DNA from: Pseudomonadota bacterium
Lineage (GTDB): Bacteria > Bdellovibrionota > Bacteriovoracia > Bacteriovoracales > Bacteriovoracaceae
Assembly (NCBI GenBank): GCA_027487515.1
Contig: JAIYDL010000021.1
Span: 62,001-126,000 of the forward strand
Reading direction: 5' to 3'
DNA: 64,000 bases
This document shows positions 18,590 through 28,312 of this stretch, piece by piece (positions within the stretch are counted from its first letter, which is position 1; each line of letters begins with the position of its first letter). Under the pieces are notes generated by a model that did no database searches, was not told the DNA's origin, and saw nothing but the letters and a program-made list of their open reading frames with translations. The position numbers were made by a program, and so were the translations under genes.

Positions 18590-19777
18590 ATGAAAATTCT
18601 AGTCCTCGCCTCGGATAATCCGGGCCCACCGATCAACGGCACACGGATTCGAAACTACTACCTCTGGGATGAGGTCCGCGCCCTCGGTCATGAAGTGAAA
18701 GTCCTCGCCCTCACTCGAAACCCTGCCGACCTCAAAGCAAGGAGCGAGCAGTTGGAATTTTTTTCTTTCACGCGAGGCCCCGTCTTGCGACGACTGGTGA
18801 TGCGCCTGACTCGCTCTTACCATGAGTGGCCCCTCTCTGACGGGCTCCGGGACCGAGTCGCAGAGCTGAGCGCGTCCTGGAATCCGGACATCATCCACGC
18901 AGAGGAATTACGCATGGGCGCCTACCTTCCTCGCCTCGGTGACACAGTCCTGAGCTCCGTCTGCGTCCACAATGTGGAGAGCGAGCTCTTGAAGAAAACC
19001 AAGGCCGCTCCGTTCTCTTTCGGGGTCTCGTTTTTCAACTGGATCTATCGCTTCAACCTTCGACGCTTTGAGCGCAGGGTGTTCTCCCGTGCGCACCTCC
19101 GGTTGGCGTACTCGGCGATCGACCGAAGAGACTACGAGAGACTCTACCCGGAGTACTCGTTCGCTCTAACCTCGAATGGAACGAACAAAATCAACCTCGA
19201 GCGAGAAACTCTACGCCAAACCCCGCCGGAGAAAATTCTTTTCCTCGGCTCCCTCTCCTACCTTCCCAACATCGAAGGACTCTTTTGGTACCTTGACCAG
19301 GTGAGGCCAAAGGTACGAAGACCACTCGACCTCACCGTCGCCGGGTCGACTCCTGCGGAAGTCGTCAGGTCAAGGCTTCAGCGGGAAGGCATCACGCTCC
19401 TGGACACTCCCCTCGATCTGGCGCCGGTATACCAAAGCGCATCCCTCCTCATCGTTCCGTTACTCTCCGGCTCTGGGACTCGCGGCAAGATCCTTGAGGC
19501 CCTGATGTACGGACGGCCCGTGCTCACGACCACCAAAGGCGGCGAGGGCCTTGAACTAGGAATGGAAGCTGGTGTGCTCCGCGCTGACGGCCCGGAGGCA
19601 TTCGCGGCTGCGTTGGATGAATGGACTCTCCGGAGCTCCGAGGATCGTGCTCAGCTCGGTCAGAGAGGCCACGACACGGTCTCCACCCTGTTCACCTGGA
19701 CGAGTGTCGCCAAGGCCCTGGTGGAATCTTGGAATCAGGCGCGGAAGCTGTCGGAGGAGAGGCGTCGCTCCTCCTGA
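18590..19777 (+). CDS. Glycosyltransferase, GT4-like (GT-B fold)
   Basis: A 395-residue glycosyltransferase. The N-terminus MKILVLASDNPGPPINGTRIRNYYL is that of a GT-B acceptor domain with the Gly-rich loop. The C-terminal half has ILFLGSLSYLPNIEGL and PLLSGSGTRGKILEALMYGRPVLTT, which is the donor-binding segment with the conserved Glu. It probably transfers a sugar from an NDP-sugar to a growing lipid-linked glycan on the cytoplasmic side. It is a single-gene unit whose 3' end overlaps the convergent GT9-like gene by 43 bases. A GAGAGG ribosome site precedes the start. Confidence 0.85.
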   Translation: MKILVLASDNPGPPINGTRIRNYYLWDEVRALGHEVKVLALTRNPADLKARSEQLEFFSFTRGPVLRRLVMRLTRSYHEWPLSDGLRDRVAELSASWNPDIIHAEELRMGAYLPRLGDTVLSSVCVHNVESELLKKTKAAPFSFGVSFFNWIYRFNLRRFERRVFSRAHLRLAYSAIDRRDYERLYPEYSFALTSNGTNKINLERETLRQTPPEKILFLGSLSYLPNIEGLFWYLDQVRPKVRRPLDLTVAGSTPAEVVRSRLQREGITLLDTPLDLAPVYQSASLLIVPLLSGSGTRGKILEALMYGRPVLTTTKGGEGLELGMEAGVLRADGPEAFAAALDEWTLRSSEDRAQLGQRGHDTVSTLFTWTSVAKALVESWNQARKLSEERRRSS

Positions 19778-21114
19778 GAGAGAAAGATCTCGACCTTGCT
19801 CGTCACTTGCGACGGTGGCAGCGTGCCGGCGAGTTTAATCTTCGACTGCGCCAGGTCCAGGGCAACCTTTAAGATGCCCCGTTCTTCAACGGAACCCTTG
19901 TCACGCTCGGCCTGGATCGCGCGCTTGTAGAGAGTCCGGCTGATCGGAATGTCCGGCAGGTTCACCCCCTGTTGAGCGGCAAAGAACCGTACCCCGAGCC
20001 ACCAGCGCGCAAACTCTGGCCCCGACTCACCGAGAGGAACGATGTAGGGCAGGTGATCATACACCTCAGTCACGTAGGCCCCATCTCCCAGTTCAGGATC
20101 GAGCTGGAGTGGCTCCTTATTGAGGATCGCAGTCACTGCTGAAGACATGGCCGCGACGAGACTCTTGGCAAGCTTCGGGGCCACAAACTGCATGCTCCCG
20201 GGGAGAACGGAGAAGTCCGACAGATCGAGTTCGGACGTCAGGAGGATCGTCGGAACAGCGCTCACGTCTGCGATGCCTTTCAGGTGAAGAGAATCTGTGA
20301 TGAGGAGGTCGGCGACACCCACCACGGAGAGCTTGGCCCGCTTCTCGGTGCGCAGCACATGCAAATCGCCGTCGAGGACCTCGCGGAGCCCGCGGATGAG
20401 AGGATGATTTTCCTCCTGGTCATCGACGAGGAGAATCGGAAGGCAGAGCTGTGCTTCTTCGAGGTAACTGTAGAGATCGAGCAGGAAGCTCAAGGCACCC
20501 TTCATTCCGGAGTCGCAGATCCCGGCGTCGATGAGGACGATGGAGCGACGGCCGCTGGAACGTTTAAGCTGGTCCACGAAATCCGTGAGTTCGTTCAAAA
20601 GGTCAAGCCGCCAGACCGACCGGAGGGAGACGTCTTCGTAGCGCTTGAGCATGCTCCGGTAGAGGAAACTGAAATGGAGCGGAGACGAGTTCGGTGTGTT
20701 GGACTGGTGGAGGTGGAACGAGGCCATGTCGCTGTACTGGATCTCGGCCAGTTCCTGGTCAAGGGAGATGCCCTTGATCTGCTTTGCTTGGAGGAAATTG
20801 ATGAGGATGGGACCGAGGAGGTTTGCGGACATGTTGACGACCACGTCCCACTGAACGTCCCGGATGGGTGCCGTCGCCGCCAGAAGCTCCGCGTGGCTTT
20901 CCTCGCTCGAGAGTTCGCGGGTCCGCTCGAAGAAAGCTTCCGTGGCAAAGAAGTGAACGGCGCTGAACACACCGGTGGTCGCAAGGAACTCGTTCCCCGT
21001 CGTAATGAAACCGGTGAGCTCGATGTTGGGGATCTTTTGCCGCAGGAGCGCGGCCATGGCACCGGCGTAGACACTCCGTTGAGGATGATCAATGTTCAAA
21101 ATAAGAATTTTCAT
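19735..21114 (-). CDS. Putative GT9 (heptosyltransferase-like) glycosyltransferase
   Basis: A 459-residue soluble protein, a weak match to the heptosyltransferase/GT9 fold. The N-terminal half has MKILILNIDHPQRSV and VVVNMSANLLGPILINFLQAKQIKGISLD, resembling the GT9 segment before the acceptor site. The C-terminal half has ADLLITDSLHLKGIADVSAVPTILL, which parallels the GT9 donor loop. The usual acidic DSG(P/T)xH is replaced by DSLHLKG. Function is therefore tentative. It converges on the upstream glycosyltransferase with a 43-base overlap and lies 25 bases downstream of the next glycosyltransferase on the same strand. Confidence 0.5.
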   Translation of the reverse strand: MKILILNIDHPQRSVYAGAMAALLRQKIPNIELTGFITTGNEFLATTGVFSAVHFFATEAFFERTRELSSEESHAELLAATAPIRDVQWDVVVNMSANLLGPILINFLQAKQIKGISLDQELAEIQYSDMASFHLHQSNTPNSSPLHFSFLYRSMLKRYEDVSLRSVWRLDLLNELTDFVDQLKRSSGRRSIVLIDAGICDSGMKGALSFLLDLYSYLEEAQLCLPILLVDDQEENHPLIRGLREVLDGDLHVLRTEKRAKLSVVGVADLLITDSLHLKGIADVSAVPTILLTSELDLSDFSVLPGSMQFVAPKLAKSLVAAMSSAVTAILNKEPLQLDPELGDGAYVTEVYDHLPYIVPLGESGPEFARWWLGVRFFAAQQGVNLPDIPISRTLYKRAIQAERDKGSVEERGILKVALDLAQSKIKLAGTLPPSQVTSKVEIFLSQEERRLSSDSFRA

Positions 21115-21139
21115 AGTTTCATTACCTTACCCCTCTAGG

Positions 21140-22249
21140 CTAACCCGAGCTCGTGAAAAACTCAAAGTACGTCTCGTAGACCTTTTTTGCCATCGCGTCC
21201 CACCGGAAGAGCCTCCCTCGGTCAAGCCCCTTCGACACGAGCTCTTGCCGGAGCTCTGAAGACGTCTGGAGCCGCCGTAGCTGCGCGGCCAGCGTCTGTG
21301 GATCGTCCGGAGAAAAGAACAAGGCGGCGTCGTTGGCGAGTTCGCGGAAAACTTGAATGTCCGAGACGACCGCTGGGCAACCGAGGGAGAAGGCCTCGGC
21401 CAGGGGCAACCCGAAGCCCTCTTCTTTCGAGGGAAAGATCAGCGCCGTGGCACTCGCATAGAGCTTGGAGAGCTCGGCGTCGTTCACTCCCTCGCGGAGA
21501 CTGAAGAGTTCCGGTGACCCCAGGAGCACGCTGCGCACTCTGTCTGACGCCTCGGAGACTTTTCCCACGATAACAAGAGGAATCGGCTCAAGTACGCCCG
21601 TATTATAGAGCCGCACGCCCTCGAGAAGGCAGCCGATGTTTTTCCGCTCCTCGAGACCCCCGACGTAGAGGAAGAAGGGTGCTCGATGGAAGGGCCCGGA
21701 CGTGGGAAGCGAGGTCCCGTTGTAAGCGACAATAGGTTCGAGGCCCCCCAGCCTGAGCTCACGATCGATCTCCGCCCCCGCAGTCTCGGAAACGGTAAAG
21801 ACGGCGGCGCAGCCTCGGAGGAGTGCGAGTTCGATGCGGTAGTTGAAACTTGCCCACCAGTTGCGGGGTCCGCGCCAGGGCCAGCGCGCACGATGGGTAA
21901 AGGCGTCGTGGATCGTGACGAACGTGAGACCTCCGTACCACCAAGGAGGAACTCCGAGGTTGTTCGTCGAGTGGAAGATCTCGATGCCATCGGCCCGGAG
22001 CTGCTTCGGCAGGACCCAGAGGTCCCAGAGGATCTTCGGCGAAATCTTCTGATCTCGGAAGGTCGCATACGGAAGGAGTTCTTTATAGGAAGGGTGCACC
22101 TCTTCATAGCAGTAGATAAAGATCTCGAGCTCCGGATCGAGCTCCCGGAGCTCGCGGATGAGTTCGAACGTGTGCCGAGACAGCCCGCGGATTCCAGGCC
22201 GGCAGAAGGGCCGTCCATTGAAGCCTATCTTTTTCGGAATCGATCCCAT
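21140..22249 (-). CDS. Glycosyltransferase family 4
   Basis: A 369-residue GT-B glycosyltransferase. The acceptor-domain opening is KIGFNGRPFCRPGIRGLSRH, with the Gly-rich loop. The donor domain has FLYVGGLEERKNI and the catalytic EGFGLPLAE (EX7E) followed by GCPAVVSDIQVFRE. It resembles mannosyl- or rhamnosyltransferases of O-antigen assembly, but sugar specificity cannot be read. Its start lies within the last 25 bases of the flippase gene, so it is translated with it; the GT9-like gene follows after 25 bases. Confidence 0.88.
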   Translation of the reverse strand: MGSIPKKIGFNGRPFCRPGIRGLSRHTFELIRELRELDPELEIFIYCYEEVHPSYKELLPYATFRDQKISPKILWDLWVLPKQLRADGIEIFHSTNNLGVPPWWYGGLTFVTIHDAFTHRARWPWRGPRNWWASFNYRIELALLRGCAAVFTVSETAGAEIDRELRLGGLEPIVAYNGTSLPTSGPFHRAPFFLYVGGLEERKNIGCLLEGVRLYNTGVLEPIPLVIVGKVSEASDRVRSVLLGSPELFSLREGVNDAELSKLYASATALIFPSKEEGFGLPLAEAFSLGCPAVVSDIQVFRELANDAALFFSPDDPQTLAAQLRRLQTSSELRQELVSKGLDRGRLFRWDAMAKKVYETYFEFFTSSG

Positions 22250-23784
22250 AGCTTGGCCATCCGTTGAAGGTTCATCGCCCGCTCTTCACGGGTGAACATG
22301 GTGTAAAAGAGAGAACTACTGTAAAAAAGAAAAAAAACTCCAGCGGTGAGGAAAAAGGTGACCCAATCCTTCGGAGCGAGGTCAAGGGGGAGTTGCGATC
22401 CAATCCCAAGGGTTATGACGCCAACGAAGAGGGGTCCAAGAATGCGTTTAAGAATCTCATAGCTTTCGATCCCGAGGTGCCGTGAGAGGAGCCTCGGGTA
22501 GCTCCAAAAAGAGATCAGGGAAAAACTCAGCAGTGTCCCGGCAACCGGGCCCTCGGCTCCGATGAACTTCGCACCCAGCACACTCGCGGTGACATTCACC
22601 AGTGCTTGCTTCCACATCAGCGGCGTTAACGCTGCTGGTTTCCCGAGGACGGTGAAGACGAGGGACCAGAAACTAAACAACCCGAAGAGGTAGGCGTTCC
22701 CGGAGGCGAGGAACGTCAGCGCATTCGAATCCATTTGAAACTGCTCACCCACCCAGAGGGAGATGAACGCACGGTTCAAGAGACAGACCGGAACGAGCAG
22801 CGCAACCGAAGCCACGGCCAAGATCTTGGTCACTTCAAGGACGCGGCGTCGAAACAACGGGGCATCTGTGTAGTAGAGGCTCGCGAGAGAGGCAAACGAG
22901 GACTGGCCCAGGGCCTGGAGCTGACCCTGGAGAATCAGCACGATCCGTTGGCCTAGGAAAACTTTCGTCACTGCGATTGGCCCGAGGAAATAGGCGATCA
23001 CGATCTGATCACAGTTCTGTCCAATTTTATAGGCAAGATCGTTCAGAACCTGAGGCCTTTGGTTCCGTCGTAGCTCTCCCATGACTTCAGGATCGCGGTG
23101 CCGGGGCCAGGGGATCCGGATCCCCGCAACTCGGACGATGAGGACAACGCCGATCACCGTTGAAACCAGAAGTGCGAGCCCCTGCGACTGAAGACCAAGC
23201 CCAAGGGCCGCAAACCCAAGGGCCGCGGCGAGGAAACAAATGTTCTGCACGAAAGCGATCAGATTGACTTTGTGCCCTTGATTACTCGCCTCGAGGTAAA
23301 TTCGATAGGGCTGGAGGGGGATGAGAACGGAAGTCCCAGCGATCAAGAGGAATGTGCTGTAAAGCTCCGGAGCATTCCCATAGGATGTAAGCCGCGGGAG
23401 CAGCGGAAGGAGCGAGAGGGCTGCGGCCAGAGTCAGGATGGCCGAGAGGGCGTAGGAGTAAAACCCATGAGACAAGTAGGTTCCAAGGCGACCGGAGTCA
23501 GCACTCGCGCAGGCCGGGATGAGGGCGGCGAGGAGACTCGAGTAGAGCCCTAACTCCAGGAGGCTTAGGTGCCCGTAAAGCTCCGTCAGGACTCGGAACG
23601 TTCCGAACGCCTCCGGGCCCAAGAGGCGCAAGACCACCGGCGTGAGAAAGAAAGTTAGGAGCATGAGCCCGAAGCTCTTGAAGAGCGACGTAAGAAAAAA
23701 AAGAAACGACCGCCGGGTGAGCTCGCTCAAGATTCGCCTTAAAAAAAATAGTAATCTCCAACCCAGTATAAGATAATTCTTCAT
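22225..23784 (-). CDS. Polysaccharide flippase (Wzx/MOP superfamily)
   Basis: A 519-residue integral membrane protein with about 12-14 hydrophobic segments, of the size of Wzx and other MOP-family flippases. The N-terminal part (LFKSFGLMLLTFFLTPVVLRLLGPEAFGTFRVL) is typical of oligosaccharide flippases. It would move the undecaprenyl-linked repeat unit to the periplasm. It is the first gene of a minus-strand operon with a GT4 and a GT9-like gene. Only 24 bases separate its start from the divergent GT2 gene, so the two promoters must overlap or lie inside coding sequence. A TACTTT hexamer 5 bases before the ATG hints at a leaderless start. Confidence 0.85.
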   Translation of the reverse strand: MKNYLILGWRLLFFLRRILSELTRRSFLFFLTSLFKSFGLMLLTFFLTPVVLRLLGPEAFGTFRVLTELYGHLSLLELGLYSSLLAALIPACASADSGRLGTYLSHGFYSYALSAILTLAAALSLLPLLPRLTSYGNAPELYSTFLLIAGTSVLIPLQPYRIYLEASNQGHKVNLIAFVQNICFLAAALGFAALGLGLQSQGLALLVSTVIGVVLIVRVAGIRIPWPRHRDPEVMGELRRNQRPQVLNDLAYKIGQNCDQIVIAYFLGPIAVTKVFLGQRIVLILQGQLQALGQSSFASLASLYYTDAPLFRRRVLEVTKILAVASVALLVPVCLLNRAFISLWVGEQFQMDSNALTFLASGNAYLFGLFSFWSLVFTVLGKPAALTPLMWKQALVNVTASVLGAKFIGAEGPVAGTLLSFSLISFWSYPRLLSRHLGIESYEILKRILGPLFVGVITLGIGSQLPLDLAPKDWVTFFLTAGVFFLFYSSSLFYTMFTREERAMNLQRMAKLWDRFRKR

Positions 23785-23808
23785 AAAGAAAAGTAGGGTT
23801 CAAAGTTC

Positions 23809-24738
23809 ATGAAGGTCACCGTCATCATTCCTACCTGGAAGCGCGTCCGAAAGCTCGAGGCCTGTCTTCGGAGTCTGGAGGCCCAAGACGAGAGCGCGGA
23901 CCTGGTCCTCGTGGTCACGAGAGCTGAGGATGCCCAGACGGCGGAGTTCCTCGCCGACTGGGCCGGGAGGCGTTGGCTGCGCGTGCTCTCCGTCGACAGG
24001 CCCGGCGTCGTTCCTGCAGAGAACCGGGCCCTCGCGTACGTCCGCGACTTCACCGACACCGACATCGTCACCTTCATGGACGACGATGCGATCGCGCTCC
24101 CTTCTTGGGTGAGACAAATTAGACAGCATTTTCTGGCCTTCCCAGACTCCGTCGCTCTCGGAGGCCCGGACATCATCGTGAGCGAGCCAGAGTCCTATCA
24201 CCAGGTCTTTGCGAGGGACGTTGGGCTCCTGACGTGGTACGGGAAAGTGATCGGGAACCATCACCGGAAATCCGAGGGCCTTCGGGCCGTGGACGTCTTA
24301 AAGGGCGTGAACTTTTCTTTTCGCAGACCTCTCCTGCGCCTTCTGGACGAAAAGCTCCAGGGCGCCGACCCCGCACGAGGGAACGGGGTCTTCTGGGAGC
24401 TCGACCTCTGCCTCTGGCTCTCCAAGGGGGGCGGGAAGCTTTTCTTCGACCCCACTCTGGTCATTCATCATGACAGCAATCACTCCCACTTTGTTCCCCT
24501 GGCCGTGATCGAAAGCACGGCACACAACCTCACCTACGTGCTCCTCACTCACCTTCCGGGGTGGCGGAAGCTCACCTTCCTTCTCTACGTAACCTTGATC
24601 GGGAATGGTCACATCCGCGGGATCGCGAAAACGCTTCGGGATTGTCTCGCCGACCGGAGCCTCGCACCCATCCGGAACGCCGTGGTCTCTCTCCGCGGCG
24701 TCGGCGCTGGAATTAGGACTTCTCTTTCTGCTCGGTAA
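23809..24738 (+). CDS. Glycosyltransferase family 2
   Basis: A 309-residue GT-A glycosyltransferase. MKVTVIIPTWKRVRKLEACLRSL is the nucleotide-binding start. TFMDDDAIALPSWV holds the DxD-type metal motif. NGVFWELDLCLWL at about residue 193 is the position of the catalytic base (ED-like). It inverts the anomeric centre on transfer from an NDP-sugar. It is a lone plus-strand gene between minus-strand genes; the 3' end overlaps the WecA-like gene by 26 bases. Confidence 0.87.
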   Translation: MKVTVIIPTWKRVRKLEACLRSLEAQDESADLVLVVTRAEDAQTAEFLADWAGRRWLRVLSVDRPGVVPAENRALAYVRDFTDTDIVTFMDDDAIALPSWVRQIRQHFLAFPDSVALGGPDIIVSEPESYHQVFARDVGLLTWYGKVIGNHHRKSEGLRAVDVLKGVNFSFRRPLLRLLDEKLQGADPARGNGVFWELDLCLWLSKGGGKLFFDPTLVIHHDSNHSHFVPLAVIESTAHNLTYVLLTHLPGWRKLTFLLYVTLIGNGHIRGIAKTLRDCLADRSLAPIRNAVVSLRGVGAGIRTSLSAR

Positions 24739-25924
24739 CGACGATGCGAAAACTCCGGAGGGAACTGGCCGGGAGGATCTTCACTTCCTCTTTCACGAGG
24801 AAGGCGTCGACGATGTTGATCCGGATCTGACCCCGGAACCAAGAACTCGCCCCCACAGCGAAGGACCAAGCAATGGAGCACACCGCGAGACTCAGGAACG
24901 CGATGAGCGAGGTATAGGGCTCCATGAGGTAGCAGGAGAGGCTAAGGAAGATGAGGTAGGACCCGGCGATCAGCGACGACGCCGCAGAGGCAGAGAACCC
25001 ATACCGACGGTGGAGGATATGGTGCACGTGAAGCTTATCCCCTCGGAACGGAGACTTTCCGGCGAGGAGTCGCCGGAGGAAACTCACTCCCACTTCCACG
25101 AGAAGGATCACGACCGGCAGCAGCGCCTTGGTCAACGCATACAGCGGAGGATTGAGCTTGGAGTAGCCGTCGAAGATGAGGATACTTAAAATGATGTAGG
25201 ATAGTCCAAGACAGCTCACGCCGACTTCTCCGAGATGGATGACGGAGGGTTCGCGGTTAAAGAAGTAAAAGCCGCACATGATGAAAAAGCAGGTCACCGT
25301 GAGGAAGAGCGCCGGAAGGCAGGCGATGTTCGCGGCGAGAAGAAGGTACCCGAAGTAGATCACCGCAGAAACTTTAAAGGAGAGCGTGTCGAGGCCATCG
25401 ATTAAGTTCGCACCATTGAGGATCGCGGCGGAGAAGAACGTCATGACGATGAAGATGACCGCGGAGTTGGTCGGTGAGATGACGGTGGCGGCCGTGAGGC
25501 AGACGACGCTCGCGAGGAGCAGCTGCGCCGTGAGCTTCACCACGGGCCTGATCTCGAAGCGATCGTCTAACGAACCGTAGATGAAGACACCGATCCAAGA
25601 AAATCCGGCAGCGATGAGAATGGGTCGCTGGCCCGGGTCGAGAAGATAGGGATACATGATGAAAACGGTTCCGAGGGAGAGCAAGGAAACGAACCACAGG
25701 GGAAGACCACCGACCTGGAGGGCGTCGTTTTCGGATTTGTCGGCGGTCACCACGAGAAGTCGTCCCAGGGAAAAGGACCTCGAAGAACGCCGGAAGTGAA
25801 GGAGCATCCAGTTAAAAATGACAGAGCCAAAAAAAACCGAAGCGCAGAAAACAATGAACCGTGCCTGAGTGAATTGCTCAAAGCAGTGAGCGAATAGGAC
25901 CGGAATCTTAAAGAGAAGTGCCAT
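24713..25924 (-). CDS. WecA/MraY-family polyprenyl-phosphate glycan-1-phosphate transferase
   Basis: A 403-residue polytopic protein of the PNPT family. It carries the cytoplasmic Asp pair in YGSLDDRFEIRP (Asp120, Asp121), the NLIDGLD motif (Asn173, Asp176, Asp179) and the HVHHILHRR motif near residue 300, which sets UDP-HexNAc recognition in WecA-like members. It would start polysaccharide assembly by transferring HexNAc-1-phosphate to undecaprenyl phosphate. The GGAAGG site 6 bases before the ATG supports the start. It is a single gene and its 3' end overlaps the GT2 gene by 26 bases. Confidence 0.87.
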   Translation of the reverse strand: MALLFKIPVLFAHCFEQFTQARFIVFCASVFFGSVIFNWMLLHFRRSSRSFSLGRLLVVTADKSENDALQVGGLPLWFVSLLSLGTVFIMYPYLLDPGQRPILIAAGFSWIGVFIYGSLDDRFEIRPVVKLTAQLLLASVVCLTAATVISPTNSAVIFIVMTFFSAAILNGANLIDGLDTLSFKVSAVIYFGYLLLAANIACLPALFLTVTCFFIMCGFYFFNREPSVIHLGEVGVSCLGLSYIILSILIFDGYSKLNPPLYALTKALLPVVILLVEVGVSFLRRLLAGKSPFRGDKLHVHHILHRRYGFSASAASSLIAGSYLIFLSLSCYLMEPYTSLIAFLSLAVCSIAWSFAVGASSWFRGQIRINIVDAFLVKEEVKILPASSLRSFRIVVTEQKEKS

Positions 25925-26017
25925 CTAAAACCTTCCTCTATCAATAAGATCTTAACAATTCTATTCTATGATAATCTTTTTAAAACTCGAAACGCTTCGC
26001 GTACGGAAAAATAGGCC

Positions 26018-27103
26018 ATGCCCCGCCCGATCATTCTCTATGTTTCGCCCAATGGCTACCTCGGAGGTGCCGAGCGCTTCGTCCTCACCGCGGCCTCTTC
26101 CCACGCGGAAACCGGGGCGTTTACTCCGATGATTCTCTTCTTTGGGGACGGGGAAGCCGTCGCCGAGGCCCGGAGGTTGAAGCTCACCGTCCGGGTCCTC
26201 TCCACGTCATTTCGTCTCTCGGCACCCCGCTCGCTCTTTCGGGCCCTCAGAGAAATCAAGGCCATAGTTCACGAGATCAGGCCTGACCTCATCCACACGA
26301 CCATGGCCTACGCCCAGCTCGTCCTGGGGCTGGCACTCATGGCCAGACCTAGAAAAGTCGTTTGGTTCCAGCATGGCCCGGTGGGAGGCCGGCTAGATTT
26401 TCTGGCCTCCCTCTTCCCAACCGACATCCTTCTTTTCAATTCTCACTACTTGCGCGAGCTTCACCACCGCGCCTTCCCCCACTCACGCTTTCAGCGCGAA
26501 GCTGTCATTCCTCTCGGTGTCGGTACCGCTCAATCCCCGAGGGCGCTGTTCAAGAACCGGTCGGTGGTGTTCGGGGCCGCTGGCCGGATCACACCCTTCA
26601 AAGCTTTCGAAGACATCCTCCACTCTCTCGCAGAACTCTCGGGAGACTTTGAGTTCCACCTGGCCGGAGCATCGAAAGTTGATACCGATCACGCCTACGA
26701 GCAACGCCTGCGAGACCTCGTCGAAAGCCTGGGCCTAAGCTCGAAGGTCCGGTTCCTGGGTCACGTTGAAAACATGAGCACCTTCTACCAAAGCCTCGAC
26801 GTCTTCGTTCATTCGGCCAGAGCTCCGGAGCCGTTCGGCCTCGTGATCGCAGAGGCGATGGGACAAGGCTGCCTGGCGGTGGGAAAGGCAGAGGGTGGAG
26901 CTCGAGACTTCTTGCTTCCGGAAAAAACAGCACTCACCTACTCCACAGATCAAGAGCTCGTGACTCAGCTGCAGCGGATCCTCAACCTCCGAGGTGCCTT
27001 CAACCCCATCGCCGCGAACGGCCAGAAGTTGATCCAGGAGCGCTACCGAGTGGAGGCCATGAACTCTCAACTCGAGGGCCTATACCGGTCTCTCCTGCGT
27101 TAA
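26018..27103 (+). CDS. Glycosyltransferase family 4
   Basis: A 361-residue GT-B enzyme. ILYVSPNGYLGGAERFVL contains the GGAER loop of GT4 acceptor domains. FGAAGRITPFKAFEDIL and the catalytic EPFGLVIAEAMGQGC (EX7E) lie in the donor domain. Retaining transfer of a hexose or deoxyhexose is typical; the exact sugar is unknown. It is a lone plus-strand unit whose 3' end overlaps the next GT4 gene, on the opposite strand, by 24 bases. Confidence 0.88.
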   Translation: MPRPIILYVSPNGYLGGAERFVLTAASSHAETGAFTPMILFFGDGEAVAEARRLKLTVRVLSTSFRLSAPRSLFRALREIKAIVHEIRPDLIHTTMAYAQLVLGLALMARPRKVVWFQHGPVGGRLDFLASLFPTDILLFNSHYLRELHHRAFPHSRFQREAVIPLGVGTAQSPRALFKNRSVVFGAAGRITPFKAFEDILHSLAELSGDFEFHLAGASKVDTDHAYEQRLRDLVESLGLSSKVRFLGHVENMSTFYQSLDVFVHSARAPEPFGLVIAEAMGQGCLAVGKAEGGARDFLLPEKTALTYSTDQELVTQLQRILNLRGAFNPIAANGQKLIQERYRVEAMNSQLEGLYRSLLR

Positions 27104-28231
27104 AAACGTCGCGAGCTCACGACCGGCCTTCTCCCAACTCACGTCGCCAACTCTCTCAAGCCTCTCGGCCCTGAGCCGACGCCGCTGCTCCGGAGAGCGA
27201 GGAGTAACGACCGGAAACTGGAACCCCGGACGGTCACAAAAGTGCACATCAGGAAGGCCTTCGAGGAGCTCACTCGCGCCGATCTGCGACCGGTTCGTGA
27301 TGACCGTGAGACCCATCGCCATGGCCTCGAAGAGAACGAGCCCAAACGTTTCGTACATGCTCGGGAAGATGAACACATCGGCCAGGGCGTAGAACCGATG
27401 AACCTCTTTCGTAAAGGAGATGGTCCAGACTTTAAGGTCACTGGGCCAGGTCACACTCCGCCCCAAGGACGGACTCCCGATGACCACAAATTGGGCACCG
27501 GGTGCGTGCTTGCGCAGGAGGTCCAGGGCCTCCGGAAGTCCCTTCCTCTCGTAGGCACCGACGAAAAGATAAACGGGCCGGTTCGGATCGAGGTCTTCGA
27601 GCAGCGCATAGCGCGTGACGAGGTCTCGGAGGACCACATCCTTCGAGTCGGAAGAGACGGCAAAGCGCTCGAGGTTCACCCCGGAATAAATCGTCGCGGC
27701 CAGGATGCGCGACGACCGACCCCGGAGGTAGTCGGTGAGATAGTTCGCCGGGGAAAAGAACTTCACTCTCCGCCGAAGGAGGTAGTTTTCGCAGACCTCG
27801 AAGTACCGGAACAAAAGTCGCTTGTAGAGGAGTCGAATCCGATGGCCACGCTCGAGGGCAAGGCCTCGCTCTGTCCAGAGGTGGTGAACGTACTGCATGT
27901 TGGCCGCGTCCACGTCTAGGCAACTAATGCCGATGCCGATCTTCACCGCATCTGTCCCCAGAAAAAGCGTGTTGTAAATCTTGGTCCAGAGCTGAAAGAA
28001 AACTGACTTCAGGAGCACGGGCCGAAGGTTGGGGAAGGGAACTCTCGCCCACTGAAGGTTCCCGCGAAACTCCGGAAAGAGCTTCTCCAACGGAGTCGTC
28101 GTGTAGGAGACAACGCGGATCTCCGTCACCTGTTCCATGAACTCTGCGGGCAGGTGCCGAACCGTTTCGATGAGCGCATTGCTATGTCCAATCTCAAGCT
28201 TCAGGTCGTGCACGAAGAGTGCAAGTTTCAT
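27080..28231 (-). CDS. Glycosyltransferase family 4
   Basis: The start is set at ATG 28231 (MKLALFVHDLKLEIGHSN) because a GGAGGAG site precedes it by 5 bases; the frame stays open to an ATG 39 bases upstream. The 383-residue product has a donor domain with LFVGAYERKGLPEALDLL and the EX7E motif ETFGLVLFEAMAMGL, followed by NRSQIGASEL. Between the domains is a CLDVDAANMQYVHHLW segment. It converges on the upstream GT4 gene (24-base overlap) and diverges from the one at 28313 across 81 bases. Confidence 0.87.
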   Translation of the reverse strand: MKLALFVHDLKLEIGHSNALIETVRHLPAEFMEQVTEIRVVSYTTTPLEKLFPEFRGNLQWARVPFPNLRPVLLKSVFFQLWTKIYNTLFLGTDAVKIGIGISCLDVDAANMQYVHHLWTERGLALERGHRIRLLYKRLLFRYFEVCENYLLRRRVKFFSPANYLTDYLRGRSSRILAATIYSGVNLERFAVSSDSKDVVLRDLVTRYALLEDLDPNRPVYLFVGAYERKGLPEALDLLRKHAPGAQFVVIGSPSLGRSVTWPSDLKVWTISFTKEVHRFYALADVFIFPSMYETFGLVLFEAMAMGLTVITNRSQIGASELLEGLPDVHFCDRPGFQFPVVTPRSPEQRRRLRAERLERVGDVSWEKAGRELATFLTQERPV

Positions 28232-28312
28232 GGGGACTCCTCCAGAGGGTCTGCGAAAAAACATGGGCAAAATTCTCGCGGGCCGTATAATCGTACCACT
28301 AGGAAATGTAGA

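Noticed and set aside
20284..21138. Plus-strand open frame of 284 codons opposite the GT9-like gene
   Set aside because: Antisense shadow with biased charged composition; the opposite strand has conserved glycosyltransferase-like segments.
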